Counted from the stretch's first letter, positions 33,395-43,058 are shown. The stretch is 64,000 nucleotides of DNA from Nocardia niigatensis NBRC 100131 (GCF_000308655.1 NZ_BAGC01000044.1:281790-345789), one strand, 5' to 3'. The notes: generated by a model from the sequence alone, not told the origin. A program made the numbers and translations.

Positions 33395-34588
33395 TCAGGC
33401 GCGCGGGTAGGGCCAGGGGTTGAAGCGGCAGGTCTTGCCGTCCATCGGCACCACGCCTTCGGGATCGAGCTTCGCGATGTCGTTGTTCTTGGTCCCGAAG
33501 GTCTGCTGCATCATGACCGGCGCCAGGCCGCCGTCGACCTCACACGGCTGATGCTCGTGATAGCCGATGGCGTGTCCCACCTCATGATTGATCTGATACT
33601 GCCGGTAGGAGCCGACATCGCCCTCGAAGGCCAGTGCCCCGCGCACCCACCGCACCTCCGAGAGCAGCACGCGGCCCAGATCGGCGTTGTAGCAGGAAGA
33701 GTCGACCGGGATCTCGAACCCGCAGGACTTGCGGGTGGTGTCGCGGGAGGTCAGCGAGACGCGGAAATCCGGATTGCCGGTATCCACCCGGCGGAACGCG
33801 AACTTCGGATCATGGGTCCAGGACTTGGGATTGGCGAGCGTGGCGTCGATCATCTGGCCGATGGCCGGATCACCGCCGAGGCTGGCGGTGTCGACGCCGT
33901 CCTCGATCTCCACGGTGTAGGTGAACACGTGCTGGGAGCCGGCGCCGACCTGAGCGGTGTTGCCGGGCACCACGTGCCAGTTCCCGGTGCCGGTGTCGGT
34001 GTAGGGCCCGCCGGGCGGGACGGCTCCGGTGGGCAGGTCGGCGGCGTAATTGCCATCGCCCTTGGGTGCGCCGCCGATGATGCCGCTGGGCTTGTCGGTG
34101 TGCTCGCTGAGGCGGCCGAAGCCGGGCAGTCCGGTGTCGCTGTCGCCGGTGTGGCGCAGGGCGTCCACCGCGACCAGCACGGTGATGATCAACAGGACGG
34201 GCAGGGCGTAGGCGCGCCAGCCGTAGGTGTTCACGAACCGGCCCAGCGGACTCTGCTTCTTGGTCTCGCGGTCCGGGCGCTGCCGGTTGCGGGCGTCGGC
34301 GGGCGGGGCGGTGGGGTCCCAGCGGGCGCGCAGCGGCTGGTGCGGCAGCGGCAGCTGGTCGCCGGCGGGCTGACTCGGATCGGGTACGGGTGCGGGCGGT
34401 GTGATGAGCCCGGAAGATACCGATGGGCCGGTCTGCGACGCCTGGTCACCGACGTACAGACCGAGCGGATCGTAGACCGGTCCGCTGGGTCTTCCCCGTC
34501 GCTTGTCTCCGGTGGCCTTCGGCACACCGGCCCCCACGGGGCGGCGCGCATCGCGCCCGCCGGAACTACTGCCCCCATGGTCGGTCAC
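33395..34588 (-). CDS. DUF3152 membrane-anchored putative zinc protease
   Basis: A 397-aa protein. Residues 1-140 are a Pro-rich cytoplasmic part. One membrane helix follows (AYALPVLLIITVLVAVDAL). The outside domain has HEVGHAIGYHEH, matching the HExxHxxGxxH zinc motif, and several cysteines (CGFEIP, SSCYNA, QPCEVD, KTCRF) that can pair. It corresponds to the DUF3152 protein beside moeB1 in M. tuberculosis (Rv3207c, from memory). GTG at 34588 is the likely start. Proteolysis is expected from the motif but substrate is unknown. Confidence 0.85.
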   Translation of the reverse strand: MTDHGGSSSGGRDARRPVGAGVPKATGDKRRGRPSGPVYDPLGLYVGDQASQTGPSVSSGLITPPAPVPDPSQPAGDQLPLPHQPLRARWDPTAPPADARNRQRPDRETKKQSPLGRFVNTYGWRAYALPVLLIITVLVAVDALRHTGDSDTGLPGFGRLSEHTDKPSGIIGGAPKGDGNYAADLPTGAVPPGGPYTDTGTGNWHVVPGNTAQVGAGSQHVFTYTVEIEDGVDTASLGGDPAIGQMIDATLANPKSWTHDPKFAFRRVDTGNPDFRVSLTSRDTTRKSCGFEIPVDSSCYNADLGRVLLSEVRWVRGALAFEGDVGSYRQYQINHEVGHAIGYHEHQPCEVDGGLAPVMMQQTFGTKNNDIAKLDPEGVVPMDGKTCRFNPWPYPRA

Positions 34589-34887
34589 GCCTGACAGACT
34601 CTCACAGCCCGGCCCCACGCACGGAAGGGCCGTACCCGGGCGGCGCTATTGCTGCGAGATATCTCACGTCAATGCGGCAGAGCTCACAATTCGGAACATG
34701 TGCTACACAGTTGTGATCGGTCTCGCATAATCGACGCGAGGACCCACTCGACCATCACAGGTGCTGATCGACAACAACCAGCACACCAATATTCGGAACC
34801 TGGATCGGCACGGGCCCCATGAGCGAGTATCGTTCGTGGGATACCGGTGACATCCTTCCCACCGGGAATCAACTGGGAGAAAAGGCA

Positions 34888-35553
34888 ATGACTGACCTCG
34901 TGGACCGGATGACGTCGCACCGCACGTCATCCGAGGCCATGGCGGCAAGCAAGCGTGGCACCCGCCTGCCCCGCGAGGCGCGCCGGGCGCAGCTACTCGC
35001 CGCAGCCAGCGAGGTCTTCGTGCTACGTGGCTATCACGCCTCGGGCATGGATGAGATCTCGCAGTGCGCCGGCGTCAGCAAACCGGTGCTCTACCAGCAC
35101 TTCTCGAGCAAGCTCGAACTGTATCTGGCCGTCCTGCAGAACTATGTCGACGCCCTGGTGTCGAGCGTGCGCCAGGCGCTGCGCTCCACCACCGACAACA
35201 AGCAGCGTGTGCGCGCCGCCGTGCAGGCCTACTTCGATTTCGTCGATCACGAAACCCAGGGCTTCCGATTGGTTTTCGAATCCGACCTGACCAACGAGCC
35301 GCAGGTGCAGCGCCGCGTCGAGCAGGCCACCGAGGCCTGCGTGGACGCCGTCTTCGACCTGGTCGCCCACGACTCCGGCCTGGAGCCCTACCGAGCCCGC
35401 GTGCTCGCCGTCGGCCTGGTCGGCGCCAGCCAGCTCAGCGCCCGCTACTGGCTCGAGGCGGACCGGCCGATCACCAAGGACGACGCGGTCGACACCACCG
35501 TCGCGCTGTGCTGGGGTGGTCTGAAGCACGTGCCGTTGCATCCGATGGATTGA
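34888..35553 (+). CDS. TetR-family regulator (Rv3208-like)
   Basis: A 221-aa repressor. A 30-residue basic head precedes the helix-turn-helix (RRAQLLAAASEVFVLRGYHASGMDEISQCAGVSKPVLYQHFSSKLEL). ATG at 34888 has GGAGAAAAGG upstream and is preferred over an upstream in-frame ATG at 34819. It is divergent from DUF3152 and converges on DUF3107. The 270-bp upstream region shows two ATTCGGAAC copies (near 34690 and 34793) that could be operators. Confidence 0.88.
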   Translation: MTDLVDRMTSHRTSSEAMAASKRGTRLPREARRAQLLAAASEVFVLRGYHASGMDEISQCAGVSKPVLYQHFSSKLELYLAVLQNYVDALVSSVRQALRSTTDNKQRVRAAVQAYFDFVDHETQGFRLVFESDLTNEPQVQRRVEQATEACVDAVFDLVAHDSGLEPYRARVLAVGLVGASQLSARYWLEADRPITKDDAVDTTVALCWGGLKHVPLHPMD

Positions 35554-35613
35554 GAGAAAAATTCTCTCGCTTCTCGCGACTCGGGGGTAATCCCTCGAAT
35601 CCCGAACAACGCT

Positions 35614-35656
35614 AAAAGAATTGCCCCGCCGAGTCGCTCGGCGGGGCAATTCTTTT
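35614..35656. terminator. Bidirectional terminator between tetR and DUF3107 gene
   Basis: Perfect 20-bp arms (35614-35633 and 35637-35656; core TTGCCCCGCCGAG) with a 3-base loop. The A run on the left and T run on the right serve both converging genes. Confidence 0.93.
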
Positions 35657-35693
35657 ATGCCACTAGGGGTTTCGGGAATCTCCTAGAGTTCGG

Positions 35694-35921
35694 TCAGACG
35701 GCCGCGAAGCCGACGCGACCCGAAGAGGGGGTGCCGATCTCGACATAGGCGACCTTCGCGGCCTGGATCAGGAACTTGCGGCCCTTCTCGTCGGTCAGCG
35801 TCACGACGCCCCCATCGCCCTGGAGCGCGCCGGTGACGGCCGCCTCGACCTCGGCGGGAGACTGCGAGCTGTTGATGACGAGTTCACGCGGGCTATCCGA
35901 AATGCCGATCTTGACCTCCAC
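35694..35921 (-). CDS. DUF3107 small protein (TB9.4-like)
   Basis: A 75-aa protein, counterpart of Rv3208A/TB9.4 in the same neighbourhood. It reads MEVKIGISDSPRELVI, then a GVVTLTDEKGRKFLI strand pair and AKVAYVEIG. GTG at 35921 is chosen because GGAGG lies 6 nt before it and it gives the MEVKIG start of relatives; TTG 35927 is too close to the GGAGG. Function unknown. Confidence 0.9.
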   Translation of the reverse strand: MEVKIGISDSPRELVINSSQSPAEVEAAVTGALQGDGGVVTLTDEKGRKFLIQAAKVAYVEIGTPSSGRVGFAAV

Positions 35922-36045
35922 GGCCAACCTCCGAACCTAGAGTTCTGTGCTGTCCTGATCACGCTAGCGCAGCCGGGACAGCGTCCGGCCGCGACCGCCT
36001 GCGCTGTCAGCGAACAGCACAGGCGGGCGGGGAGCAAGCCGGGCG

Positions 36046-36771
36046 TCAGCTCAGGCCGAGGACCCGCATGCGCTCGGCGTGACTGTTCTGCATGTGCTCG
36101 AACAGGGTGACGATGCCGTTCAGATCGCCGGTGGCGGTGAGCACCAGCTCGGTCAGCTCGTCGCGCTGCGCCATCACGTACTGCGCCTGGGTGATGGCCT
36201 CGCCGAGTAGGCGGCGGCCCCACAGCGCCAGGCGGTCCCGCTCGGACCGGTTCTGGGCGACCGCGGTGCGCACCTCCTCGATCACGAATTCGGAGTGACT
36301 GGTCTCGGCCAGCACATCGCGCACCACGTCGGCGACTTCGGGAGCCAGGGCGCCGGCGATCTCGGTGTAGAAGTCGGCGGCGATGCCGTCGCCGACATAG
36401 AACTTGACCATCGACTCCAGCCAGGTGGAGGGGTCGGTGGAGGCGTGATAGGCGTCCAGGGCGCGCACGAACGGGGCCATGGCGTCGAAGATGTCGACAC
36501 CGTGATCGGCCAGCGCCCGCTCCAGGGTCTTGAAATGTTCCATCTCGTTGCCCGCCATCTTGGCGACGGCGACCCGCCCGCGCAGCGTGGGCGACAGCTT
36601 GGCTTCCTCGGCGAGACGGTAGAAGGCGGAGATCTCACCGTAGGCGAGCACCGCGAACAGGTCGGTGACTCCGGGGTGTTCGGGGGAAATACGGCCGTCG
36701 GAGGATGTGGAAAAACTGTCGTCAGAGGACTCCGAGGCAGCGCCGAGCGCGGTGGACGAGTTTGCTCCCAT
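36046..36771 (-). CDS. Ferritin-like fold protein
   Basis: A 241-aa four-helix protein of the ferritin-like/MiaE-type group. Helix 1 carries Glu in YGEISAFYRLAEEA, helix 2 the NEMEHFK Glu-x-x-His, helix 3 FYTEIAGAL, and helix 4 SHSEFVIEE, the pattern of a diiron site. The first 40 residues are Ser-rich and variable. Start ATG 36771 with AGGGTGGGG upstream. Counterpart of Rv3210c by position. No confirmed reaction is known for this group. Confidence 0.82.
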   Translation of the reverse strand: MGANSSTALGAASESSDDSFSTSSDGRISPEHPGVTDLFAVLAYGEISAFYRLAEEAKLSPTLRGRVAVAKMAGNEMEHFKTLERALADHGVDIFDAMAPFVRALDAYHASTDPSTWLESMVKFYVGDGIAADFYTEIAGALAPEVADVVRDVLAETSHSEFVIEEVRTAVAQNRSERDRLALWGRRLLGEAITQAQYVMAQRDELTELVLTATGDLNGIVTLFEHMQNSHAERMRVLGLS

Positions 36772-36941
36772 GGGACCCCACCCTAGCGGCAGAAAACGAC
36801 GCGCATTCACCCATCGACCACCCCGGGCGAGGCGCGCCCTCGTCCCGTTCATAACGCCATGCGACACAACGCAATCCAGAACCTCGTCGCGCTCGGCGAC
36901 GGCCGTTCCCGCAGATTGCCCGCCGCCGAGGGATCCCGCGG

Positions 36942-37976
36942 TCAGGGCTGATCGCGCAGGAATTTGTCCAGGTAGGTCCAGGTGGTGTCACGGGCGATGA
37001 GAATGCCGAGGTGAGATCCGGGTGCGGTCTCGTATCGCACGTCCGTCGAGCCGGTCAGCGTCGTGGTGCCGTGTTTCACGGCGCCGGCCGGGGTGATGGC
37101 GTCGTTGGGCCCGCCGACGAGCAGTACCGGCTGGGTGATGTCGGCCAGCGCGATCTCGCGATCACCGAGCCGCAGGCCGCCCTTGCCGATGTCGTCGTTG
37201 AGGAGCAGGCGGCCGAAGAGCTGGTTGTAGAAGCGGCCCGGATAGCCGGGCAGCGAATTCTGGAAGCGGTCGATGGTCTCCATACGGGCGAGGGTCGCGG
37301 TATCCGCGAGATTGCTCGCAATGAAGTACGGCCGCTTGAGTTCCCGGTCCCACGCGGTGGCGCGGTAGGCGATCCGGGTCATCTGCGCTGGGACGCCGCC
37401 GAGCGCGCGAATGGCGGTGGTCGTGGCGAGGCCGCCCTCGACGCGGGACAGGACGCGCAGTTCACGCGCACCGAACATGCGGGCGTAGCTCAGCGGCGCG
37501 CCGACTGCGGTGACGGACCGGATGGGCAGGGTCTGGTCGGCCGCGGCGGTCAGCAGGGACAGGACGCCGCCGATGGACCAGCCCACCAGATCCACCGGGC
37601 GGCCGCCGCGATCGGCGGAGACCTGGCGGATGGCCTCGGGCAGGATGTCGTCGATCCAGCTTTCGAAGCCCATGCGGCGGTCGTCGAAGGTGATGTCGCC
37701 GTAGTCGACCAGGAAGGGCGCGCGACCGGTGTCGAGCAGGAACCGGGCCAGGCTCTGGTCGGGGCGCAGGTCGAAGCAGAAAGCGGGCGCGGCCAGCGGC
37801 GGGACCAGCAGCACGGCCGGATCGTCGGGGCCCGCGCCATCGTAGCGGCGCAGTTCGCGATGCGGCGCCTCGGACAGCACCGTCGACGGGGTCGGTTCGG
37901 GTGTTTCGATGCCGTCGCCGAAGGTCAGAGCCCACATATTGCGGGCAGCGGTGGTCACGGTGTCTGCCAAACTCAC
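36942..37976 (-). CDS. Alpha/beta hydrolase, PhaC-like
   Basis: A 344-aa alpha/beta-fold protein. The oxyanion strand VLLVPPLAAPAFCFDLRPDQSLARFLLDTG and the nucleophile elbow GWSIGG place it with PhaC-like hydrolases, but the nucleophile is Ser rather than the Cys of polyester synthases. The acid is likely in GGPNDAITP and the His in PGSHLG. GTG at 37976. CACATATGTG (38012-38021), a perfect palindrome, lies 36 bp upstream. Substrate unknown. Confidence 0.82.
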   Translation of the reverse strand: MSLADTVTTAARNMWALTFGDGIETPEPTPSTVLSEAPHRELRRYDGAGPDDPAVLLVPPLAAPAFCFDLRPDQSLARFLLDTGRAPFLVDYGDITFDDRRMGFESWIDDILPEAIRQVSADRGGRPVDLVGWSIGGVLSLLTAAADQTLPIRSVTAVGAPLSYARMFGARELRVLSRVEGGLATTTAIRALGGVPAQMTRIAYRATAWDRELKRPYFIASNLADTATLARMETIDRFQNSLPGYPGRFYNQLFGRLLLNDDIGKGGLRLGDREIALADITQPVLLVGGPNDAITPAGAVKHGTTTLTGSTDVRYETAPGSHLGILIARDTTWTYLDKFLRDQP

Positions 37977-38445
37977 GGCACCACCTTCGCAGATGGTGGT
38001 ACATGGTGTAACACATATGTGAGCAACTCAACTGTCCGCACGGCCGGCTCGACCGCCCACGGGCCGGCAGACACGGTTGCCCCCGGGCGAATTATGGTGC
38101 GCCACAATCATTAACGGCAATGCGAAACCCCGGATCAGGCCGCCTTTCGCTACCGATAAGCGCGCCCACCAGCGCAATAACGCCACACATTAGCGGTGGC
38201 GGAAATCGGAGCGAAGGCCGTATCACGCTACAATCTCCGCGGGCGGCGGAATTTCATACCCGTAGCCCATGGAAAATGTGCGCGCACTCCGATCCGCAGC
38301 ACTGCACCGCCGCGCCAGGTCGACGCCCATCCACCGGAGAGGCATCCCGCAGCGGCGAGAACGGATCAAGTGGTCGTCGCGGACCGTCCGGGTCCGCCCC
38401 ACGCCTCGTGCGCGCGAGACGCGATTAACGAGGAAAGGCAAGAAC
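37977..38445. other. Intergenic region upstream of the helicase gene
   Basis: About 470 bp between the divergent hydrolase and helicase genes. It holds the palindrome CACATATGTG at 38012-38021 near the hydrolase start, and otherwise would be the promoter and a long 5' leader of the helicase, a common trait of DEAD-box helicase genes. An in-frame extension of the helicase frame back to 38269 looks like non-coding translation. No clear -35/-10 pair was fixed. Confidence 0.4.
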
Positions 38446-41118
38446 CTGAGCAAGATCACCGTAGAGCAGGAACCGGGTGTGGCGGACACGCTGCTGACCG
38501 CGGAACTCGACGACACCCACCTCGCTCCCTCTTTCGCCGAATTGGGCGTGCGGCCGGAAATCGTCCGGGCCCTCGCCGAGATCGGCATCGAACGCACTTT
38601 CGCCATTCAGGAACTCACGCTGCCGCTCGCGCTGGCCGGTGAGGATCTGATCGGCCAGGCCCGTACCGGTATGGGCAAGACCTTCGGCTTCGGCGTCCCG
38701 TTGCTGCACCGCATCGCTACCGGCGACTCCGGCACCAAGGCCCTGGACGGCACCCCGCGCGCGCTGGTCATCGTGCCCACCCGCGAGCTGTGCATCCAGG
38801 TCACCCAGGATCTGGAGAACGCCGCCAAGTACCTGGACGACAGCACCGGAACCAAGGTGCGCATCACCTCGATCTACGGCGGCCGTCCGTACGAGTCGCA
38901 GATCGAAGCGCTGCGCGCCGGCGTCGACGTGGTCGTCGGCACCCCGGGCCGCCTGCTGGATCTCGCCGAACAGCAGCATCTGATCCTGGGCAAGGTGCAG
39001 GTGCTGGTCCTCGACGAGGCCGACGAAATGCTCGACCTGGGCTTCCTGCCCGATATCGAGCGCATCCTCAATATGGTTCCCGAGCAGCGGCAGACCATGC
39101 TGTTCTCGGCCACCATGCCGGGCCCGATCATCACGCTGGCCCGCACCTTCCTGAACCGGCCCACCCACATCCGCGCCGAGGAGCACCACGAATCCGCGGT
39201 GCACGATCGCATCGCGCAGTTCATCTACCGGGCGCACGCGCTCGACAAGAGCGAGCTGGTCGCGCGCATCCTCCAGGCCGAAACCCGTGGCGCGACAATG
39301 ATTTTCGCGCGCACCAAGCGGACCGCGCAGAAGGTCGCCGACGATCTGGCCGAGCGCGGCTTCGCGGTCGGCGCGGTGCACGGCGACCTGGGCCAGATCG
39401 CGCGCGAGAAGGCGCTCAAGAAGTTCCGCGAGGGCAAGACCGACGTGCTGGTCGCCACCGACGTGGCCGCCCGCGGTATCGATATCGACGACGTCACCCA
39501 CGTCGTCAACTACCAGTGCCCGGAGGACGAGAAGACCTACGTGCACCGCATCGGCCGTACCGGCCGAGCGGGCAAGACCGGCGTCGCGGTCACCCTGGTG
39601 GACTGGGACGAGCTGAACCGCTGGGCCATGATCGACAAGGCCCTCGACCTCGGCATCCCGGAACCGGTGGAGACCTACTCCCGCTCCCCGCACCTGTACG
39701 AGGAACTCGGCATTCCCGAGGGCGTCACCGGCGTCATCCGCAAGCGCAAGCCCGAGCGCGACGAGGACTCCGTCGTCGTCGAGCGCGAGGCCCGCACCCC
39801 GCGCAGCCGCAACCGCCGCCGCACCCGCGGTGGAAGGGCGGCCGAGGGCGAGGCCACCGTGGTGACCGCCGAAACCCCTGCCGCCGAGGCCGATTCGGCC
39901 GCCGGTGATCCGGAGAAGTCCGGTCGACGTCGCCGCCGTCGCCGCCGTGGCAAGGGCGGCAACACCCCGGCCGAGGCCACCGTCGCGACCACGGTCGAGA
40001 CCGATGTCGACACCGAGGGCCCCGCGGCGGTTTCCGCCGACGCCCCGGAGGAGGCCGCGGACGGCGGTCGCCGCGGACGCAAGCGGACCCGTCGCGGCGG
40101 TAAGGGTGCCGCCGAGACCAACGGCGTGAGCGAGAGCGCCGCCGTCGTCACCGAAGCTGCCGTCACCGAAGCCGTGGTCGCCGAGGCGCCCGCGCCGGTC
40201 GAGGCGACCGTGGCCACCGCGGCGGTCGAGCCGGTCGAGCCGGTCACGGCCGAGGCGCCCCGCAAGCGCACCCGCCGCACCAAGGCAGCTGTCGAGGCCC
40301 CGGTTGCCATGGAGTCGGCCGAGGCCGTCGCCGAGACCACCGTCGCGGCAGCGGCTCCCGCGACCGAGGACGCGGAGGCGCCCCGCAAGCGCACCCGTCG
40401 AGCCAAGGCCGCCGTGGCCGAATCCGGTACCGGCGCAGCCGATTCCGCCACCCCGGTGGAATCGGCCGGCACCGACAGCGACTCGGCCGAGCCGGCCCTG
40501 CGGGCCCCGCGCAAGCGCACCAGCCGGGCCGCGAGCAAGCCGCAGACCATCGAAGAGACCGCCAGCGGCGGCGACGCCGAGGTCACGGCGGAGATCACGG
40601 CAGAGGCTCCGAAGAGCGCGCCGCGCAAGCGGACTCGCAAGGCCGCGGCTCCGGCCGAGGCCGCCAACGGCACCGCCGAGGTCGTCGCGGAAGCGGCGGA
40701 CGACGCGGAAGCACCGAAGACCGCACCCCGCAAACGGACCCGCAAGGCCGCGGCTCCGGCCGAGGCCGCCAACAGCACCGCCGACGTCGTCGCGGAAGCG
40801 GCGGACGACGCGGAAGCACCGAAGACCGCACCCCGCAAACGGACCCGCAAGGCCGCGGCTCCGGCCGAGGACACCAACGGTGCGGCCGACGTGGTCGAGG
40901 CGGCGGACGCTGCGGAAGCCCCGAAGGCCGCGCCGCGCAAGCGCGTCCGCAAGGCCGTCAAGGCCGAGGACGAGGCGGTCGAGTCGGGTGCTGCGGCAGG
41001 CGGTTCCGACGAGGTCGCGGCGGCGGCTCCGGTGCGGCGGACGCGGCGCAAGAAGGCCGACGCGGACGCCGAGGCCACCGTGGTGGTGACCGACACCGCG
41101 GTCGCGGCCTCGGCCTAG
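38446..41118 (+). CDS. DEAD-box RNA helicase with long basic repeat tail (RhlE/DeaD-like)
   Basis: An 890-aa RNA helicase, counterpart of Rv3211. The core is residues 1-430: ARTGMGKT (motif I, about 72-79), PTREL, TPGR, DEAD (about 190-193), SAT, then ATDVAARGID and HRIGRTGRAG in the second RecA domain. From about 430 the protein is disordered and Ala/Glu-rich with repeated PRKRTRR-type basic patches, much longer than the roughly 530-aa mycobacterial protein. The start appears to be CTG at 38446: GAGGAAAGG lies 7 nt before it and no ATG/GTG/TTG lies close. GTG at 38479 is the fallback, with a weaker site. Confidence 0.9.
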   Translation: MSKITVEQEPGVADTLLTAELDDTHLAPSFAELGVRPEIVRALAEIGIERTFAIQELTLPLALAGEDLIGQARTGMGKTFGFGVPLLHRIATGDSGTKALDGTPRALVIVPTRELCIQVTQDLENAAKYLDDSTGTKVRITSIYGGRPYESQIEALRAGVDVVVGTPGRLLDLAEQQHLILGKVQVLVLDEADEMLDLGFLPDIERILNMVPEQRQTMLFSATMPGPIITLARTFLNRPTHIRAEEHHESAVHDRIAQFIYRAHALDKSELVARILQAETRGATMIFARTKRTAQKVADDLAERGFAVGAVHGDLGQIAREKALKKFREGKTDVLVATDVAARGIDIDDVTHVVNYQCPEDEKTYVHRIGRTGRAGKTGVAVTLVDWDELNRWAMIDKALDLGIPEPVETYSRSPHLYEELGIPEGVTGVIRKRKPERDEDSVVVEREARTPRSRNRRRTRGGRAAEGEATVVTAETPAAEADSAAGDPEKSGRRRRRRRRGKGGNTPAEATVATTVETDVDTEGPAAVSADAPEEAADGGRRGRKRTRRGGKGAAETNGVSESAAVVTEAAVTEAVVAEAPAPVEATVATAAVEPVEPVTAEAPRKRTRRTKAAVEAPVAMESAEAVAETTVAAAAPATEDAEAPRKRTRRAKAAVAESGTGAADSATPVESAGTDSDSAEPALRAPRKRTSRAASKPQTIEETASGGDAEVTAEITAEAPKSAPRKRTRKAAAPAEAANGTAEVVAEAADDAEAPKTAPRKRTRKAAAPAEAANSTADVVAEAADDAEAPKTAPRKRTRKAAAPAEDTNGAADVVEAADAAEAPKAAPRKRVRKAVKAEDEAVESGAAAGGSDEVAAAAPVRRTRRKKADADAEATVVVTDTAVAASA
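40605..40950 (+). repeat. 105-bp in-frame tandem repeats in the helicase tail
   Basis: A 35-codon unit recurs with a period of 105 bp (for example AAGCGGCGGACGACGCGGAA at 40691 and 40796). Two copies are nearly identical at DNA level; flanking ones are diverged. Each encodes a KTAPRKRTRKAAAPAEAAN-type unit followed by an acidic EAADDAEA stretch. Recent unit gain by recombination or slippage is likely. Confidence 0.8.
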
Positions 41119-41145
41119 CCGCACGGATCGGTTACTCTCGCTGTC

Positions 41146-42369
41146 GTGCTCGCACCCGAGCGGCGGACGCGCGCCGACATTCTCATCGCTGTCGCGATCG
41201 CCGCTCTGGTGGCGATCGCGACAGCGGTCGTGGTGCTGACCAGCGATGTGCGCGGCACCCACGCGCGGTCCGCGGACCACACCCTCGCTCCTCCGTCGGC
41301 GACCGATTCGCTGCCGGCGCAGGTCAAGGAGCTGTGGCAGGCGCCGGACGGTGCGGCCATGCGCTCGCTGACGGTGGGCGCGGTGGCCGTCACCGCCGAC
41401 GACGGCACCGTCACCGGGCGGGATGCCCGCACCGGCGACGAGGTGTGGAAGTACCAGCGGGACATGCCGTTGTGCGCGGTGGAGGTCCAGTTCGGGACGG
41501 TCATCGCCACCTACCGCGATCAGCGCGGATGCAGTCAGACCACACTGCTGAACGCCGAGACCGGGTCCCGGGTGGCGGCGCGATCCAGCTACATGGACCA
41601 CGACATCACCCTCGCCCCGGACGGCACCTACGTGCTCGCGCTGGGCGGCGACCGCCTGGAGATGTGGCGCTCGGATCTGGTCCGCACCCTCGAATACGGC
41701 TATGTGGACGCCCCGGTGAATCCGCACACCCAGCCGCGCGCCGACTGCCGGTTGCTCTCGGCGGGTTCGGCGCCCAGCCGGCTGGCGGTGCTGGAGCGCT
41801 GCCCGAAGGACTCCGCCGACCGGTTGTCCATCCTCAATCCCGCGCCCAAGGACGGCACGGTGCCGGAGGAGTACAGCACCCACGTACTCAACGAGCCCGG
41901 CGGCGCGGTGGACGGCGCGCGCGTGGTCGCGGTGTCCGACACCCGCACCGCGCTCTACCTGCCCGCCACCGCGACCACCCCGCCGGTCCTGACGATCTAT
42001 GACGTCAGCGGCAATCTGCTTGCCTCCCACCAGGTTCCGGCTTTCACCGACCGCGCCATGGTGGCGCGCCTGTCGACCGGCTTCTTCGTCTTCACCGGCG
42101 ACGCTCTGATCGCGCTGAACCCCACCACCCTCGACCCGCAGTGGGGCGCACAGCACGTGCTCGGCACCCCGGCGCTGATGGCCGGGCAGCTGGTGGCCCC
42201 GGTCCCGGACGGCCTGGCCGTGCTGGATCCCGCCACCGGCGCACAGCTCTCCCGAATCCCGCTGCAGCGCAGCGACTACCACAACGAACCCATCGGGCTG
42301 GCCGTCTCGGGCAATGTCTTCCTGGAGCGACGGGGCACCCGGGTGTTCGGCGTCGGCGCCGGATCCTGA
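41146..42369 (+). CDS. Membrane-anchored PQQ-like beta-propeller protein (Rv3212-like)
   Basis: A 407-aa protein with one N-terminal membrane helix (ILIAVAIAALVAIATAVVVL) and an outside domain with propeller-like repeats (VTGRDARTGDEVWKYQRD, LLNAETGSRVAARS, LAVLDPATGAQLSRIPL). Cysteines may form disulphides. Start GTG 41146, 7 nt after TACTCT, suggests a leaderless mRNA although the helicase gene ends just upstream. Mycobacterial counterparts are reported in the envelope; function unknown. Confidence 0.8.
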   Translation: MLAPERRTRADILIAVAIAALVAIATAVVVLTSDVRGTHARSADHTLAPPSATDSLPAQVKELWQAPDGAAMRSLTVGAVAVTADDGTVTGRDARTGDEVWKYQRDMPLCAVEVQFGTVIATYRDQRGCSQTTLLNAETGSRVAARSSYMDHDITLAPDGTYVLALGGDRLEMWRSDLVRTLEYGYVDAPVNPHTQPRADCRLLSAGSAPSRLAVLERCPKDSADRLSILNPAPKDGTVPEEYSTHVLNEPGGAVDGARVVAVSDTRTALYLPATATTPPVLTIYDVSGNLLASHQVPAFTDRAMVARLSTGFFVFTGDALIALNPTTLDPQWGAQHVLGTPALMAGQLVAPVPDGLAVLDPATGAQLSRIPLQRSDYHNEPIGLAVSGNVFLERRGTRVFGVGAGS

Positions 42370-42432
42370 CCCCGGCCGCCCGATTCCGACGGCGCTCTGC
42401 CGCCCGCTAGGTATTCGGGGAGGCGGTGGAGC

Positions 42433-43044
42433 ATGATCGATTTCATGAGCGGTGACGATTTCCGGTTGGTGGTCCTGCGACACGGGGAGACGGCCTGGTC
42501 GGCCGCGCGCCGCCACACCGGCCGCACCGACGTTCCGCTCACCGGTGCCGGCGAAGCCCAGGCCCGGGACGCCGGAAAACTGCTGTACGACATGGAATTG
42601 CGGAATCCGCTGGTGCTCAGCAGCCCCCGGCAGCGCGCGCTGCGCACCGCGGCGCTGGCCGGACTCCCCGGCGTCATCGTCGACGACAATCTGGTCGAGT
42701 GGGACTACGGCGAATACGAGGGCCTCACCACGCCCGAGATCCAGCAGGTGTCCCCCGGCTGGACCATCTGGACCGGCGCCACCCCCGAGGGCGAGACCGC
42801 CGAGCACATCCGCAAGCGCGCCGACCATGTGCTGGCCACCGTCATCCCCGAACTGGCCACCCGCGATGTGGTGCTGGTCGGCCACGGCCACTTCTCGCGC
42901 GCGATCATCGCCCGCTGGGCCGAGTTCGACGTGATCGAAGGCCGCCGATTCTTCCTGTCCACCGCCGCGGTTACCGTGCTGGGACACGACCACCAGGCCC
43001 GAACCGTGCTCGCGCACAATCTGGTTCCACCGCTCAACCTGTAG
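42433..43044 (+). CDS. Histidine phosphatase-superfamily acid phosphatase (Rv3214/Gpm2-like)
   Basis: A 203-aa enzyme of the phosphoglycerate-mutase-like fold. The catalytic LRHGETAW is at residues 14-21 and the second His in VGHGHFSR near 157; Arg and Glu (VEWDYGEYEG) complete the phosphate pocket. Length fits phosphatases rather than true mutases, and M. tuberculosis Rv3214 was shown to be an acid phosphatase. ATG 42433 has GGAGGCGGTGGAG upstream; ATG 42445 is a possible second start. Confidence 0.85.
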   Translation: MIDFMSGDDFRLVVLRHGETAWSAARRHTGRTDVPLTGAGEAQARDAGKLLYDMELRNPLVLSSPRQRALRTAALAGLPGVIVDDNLVEWDYGEYEGLTTPEIQQVSPGWTIWTGATPEGETAEHIRKRADHVLATVIPELATRDVVLVGHGHFSRAIIARWAEFDVIEGRRFFLSTAAVTVLGHDHQARTVLAHNLVPPLNL

Positions 43045-43058
43045 GAAAGGGGCGCCGA

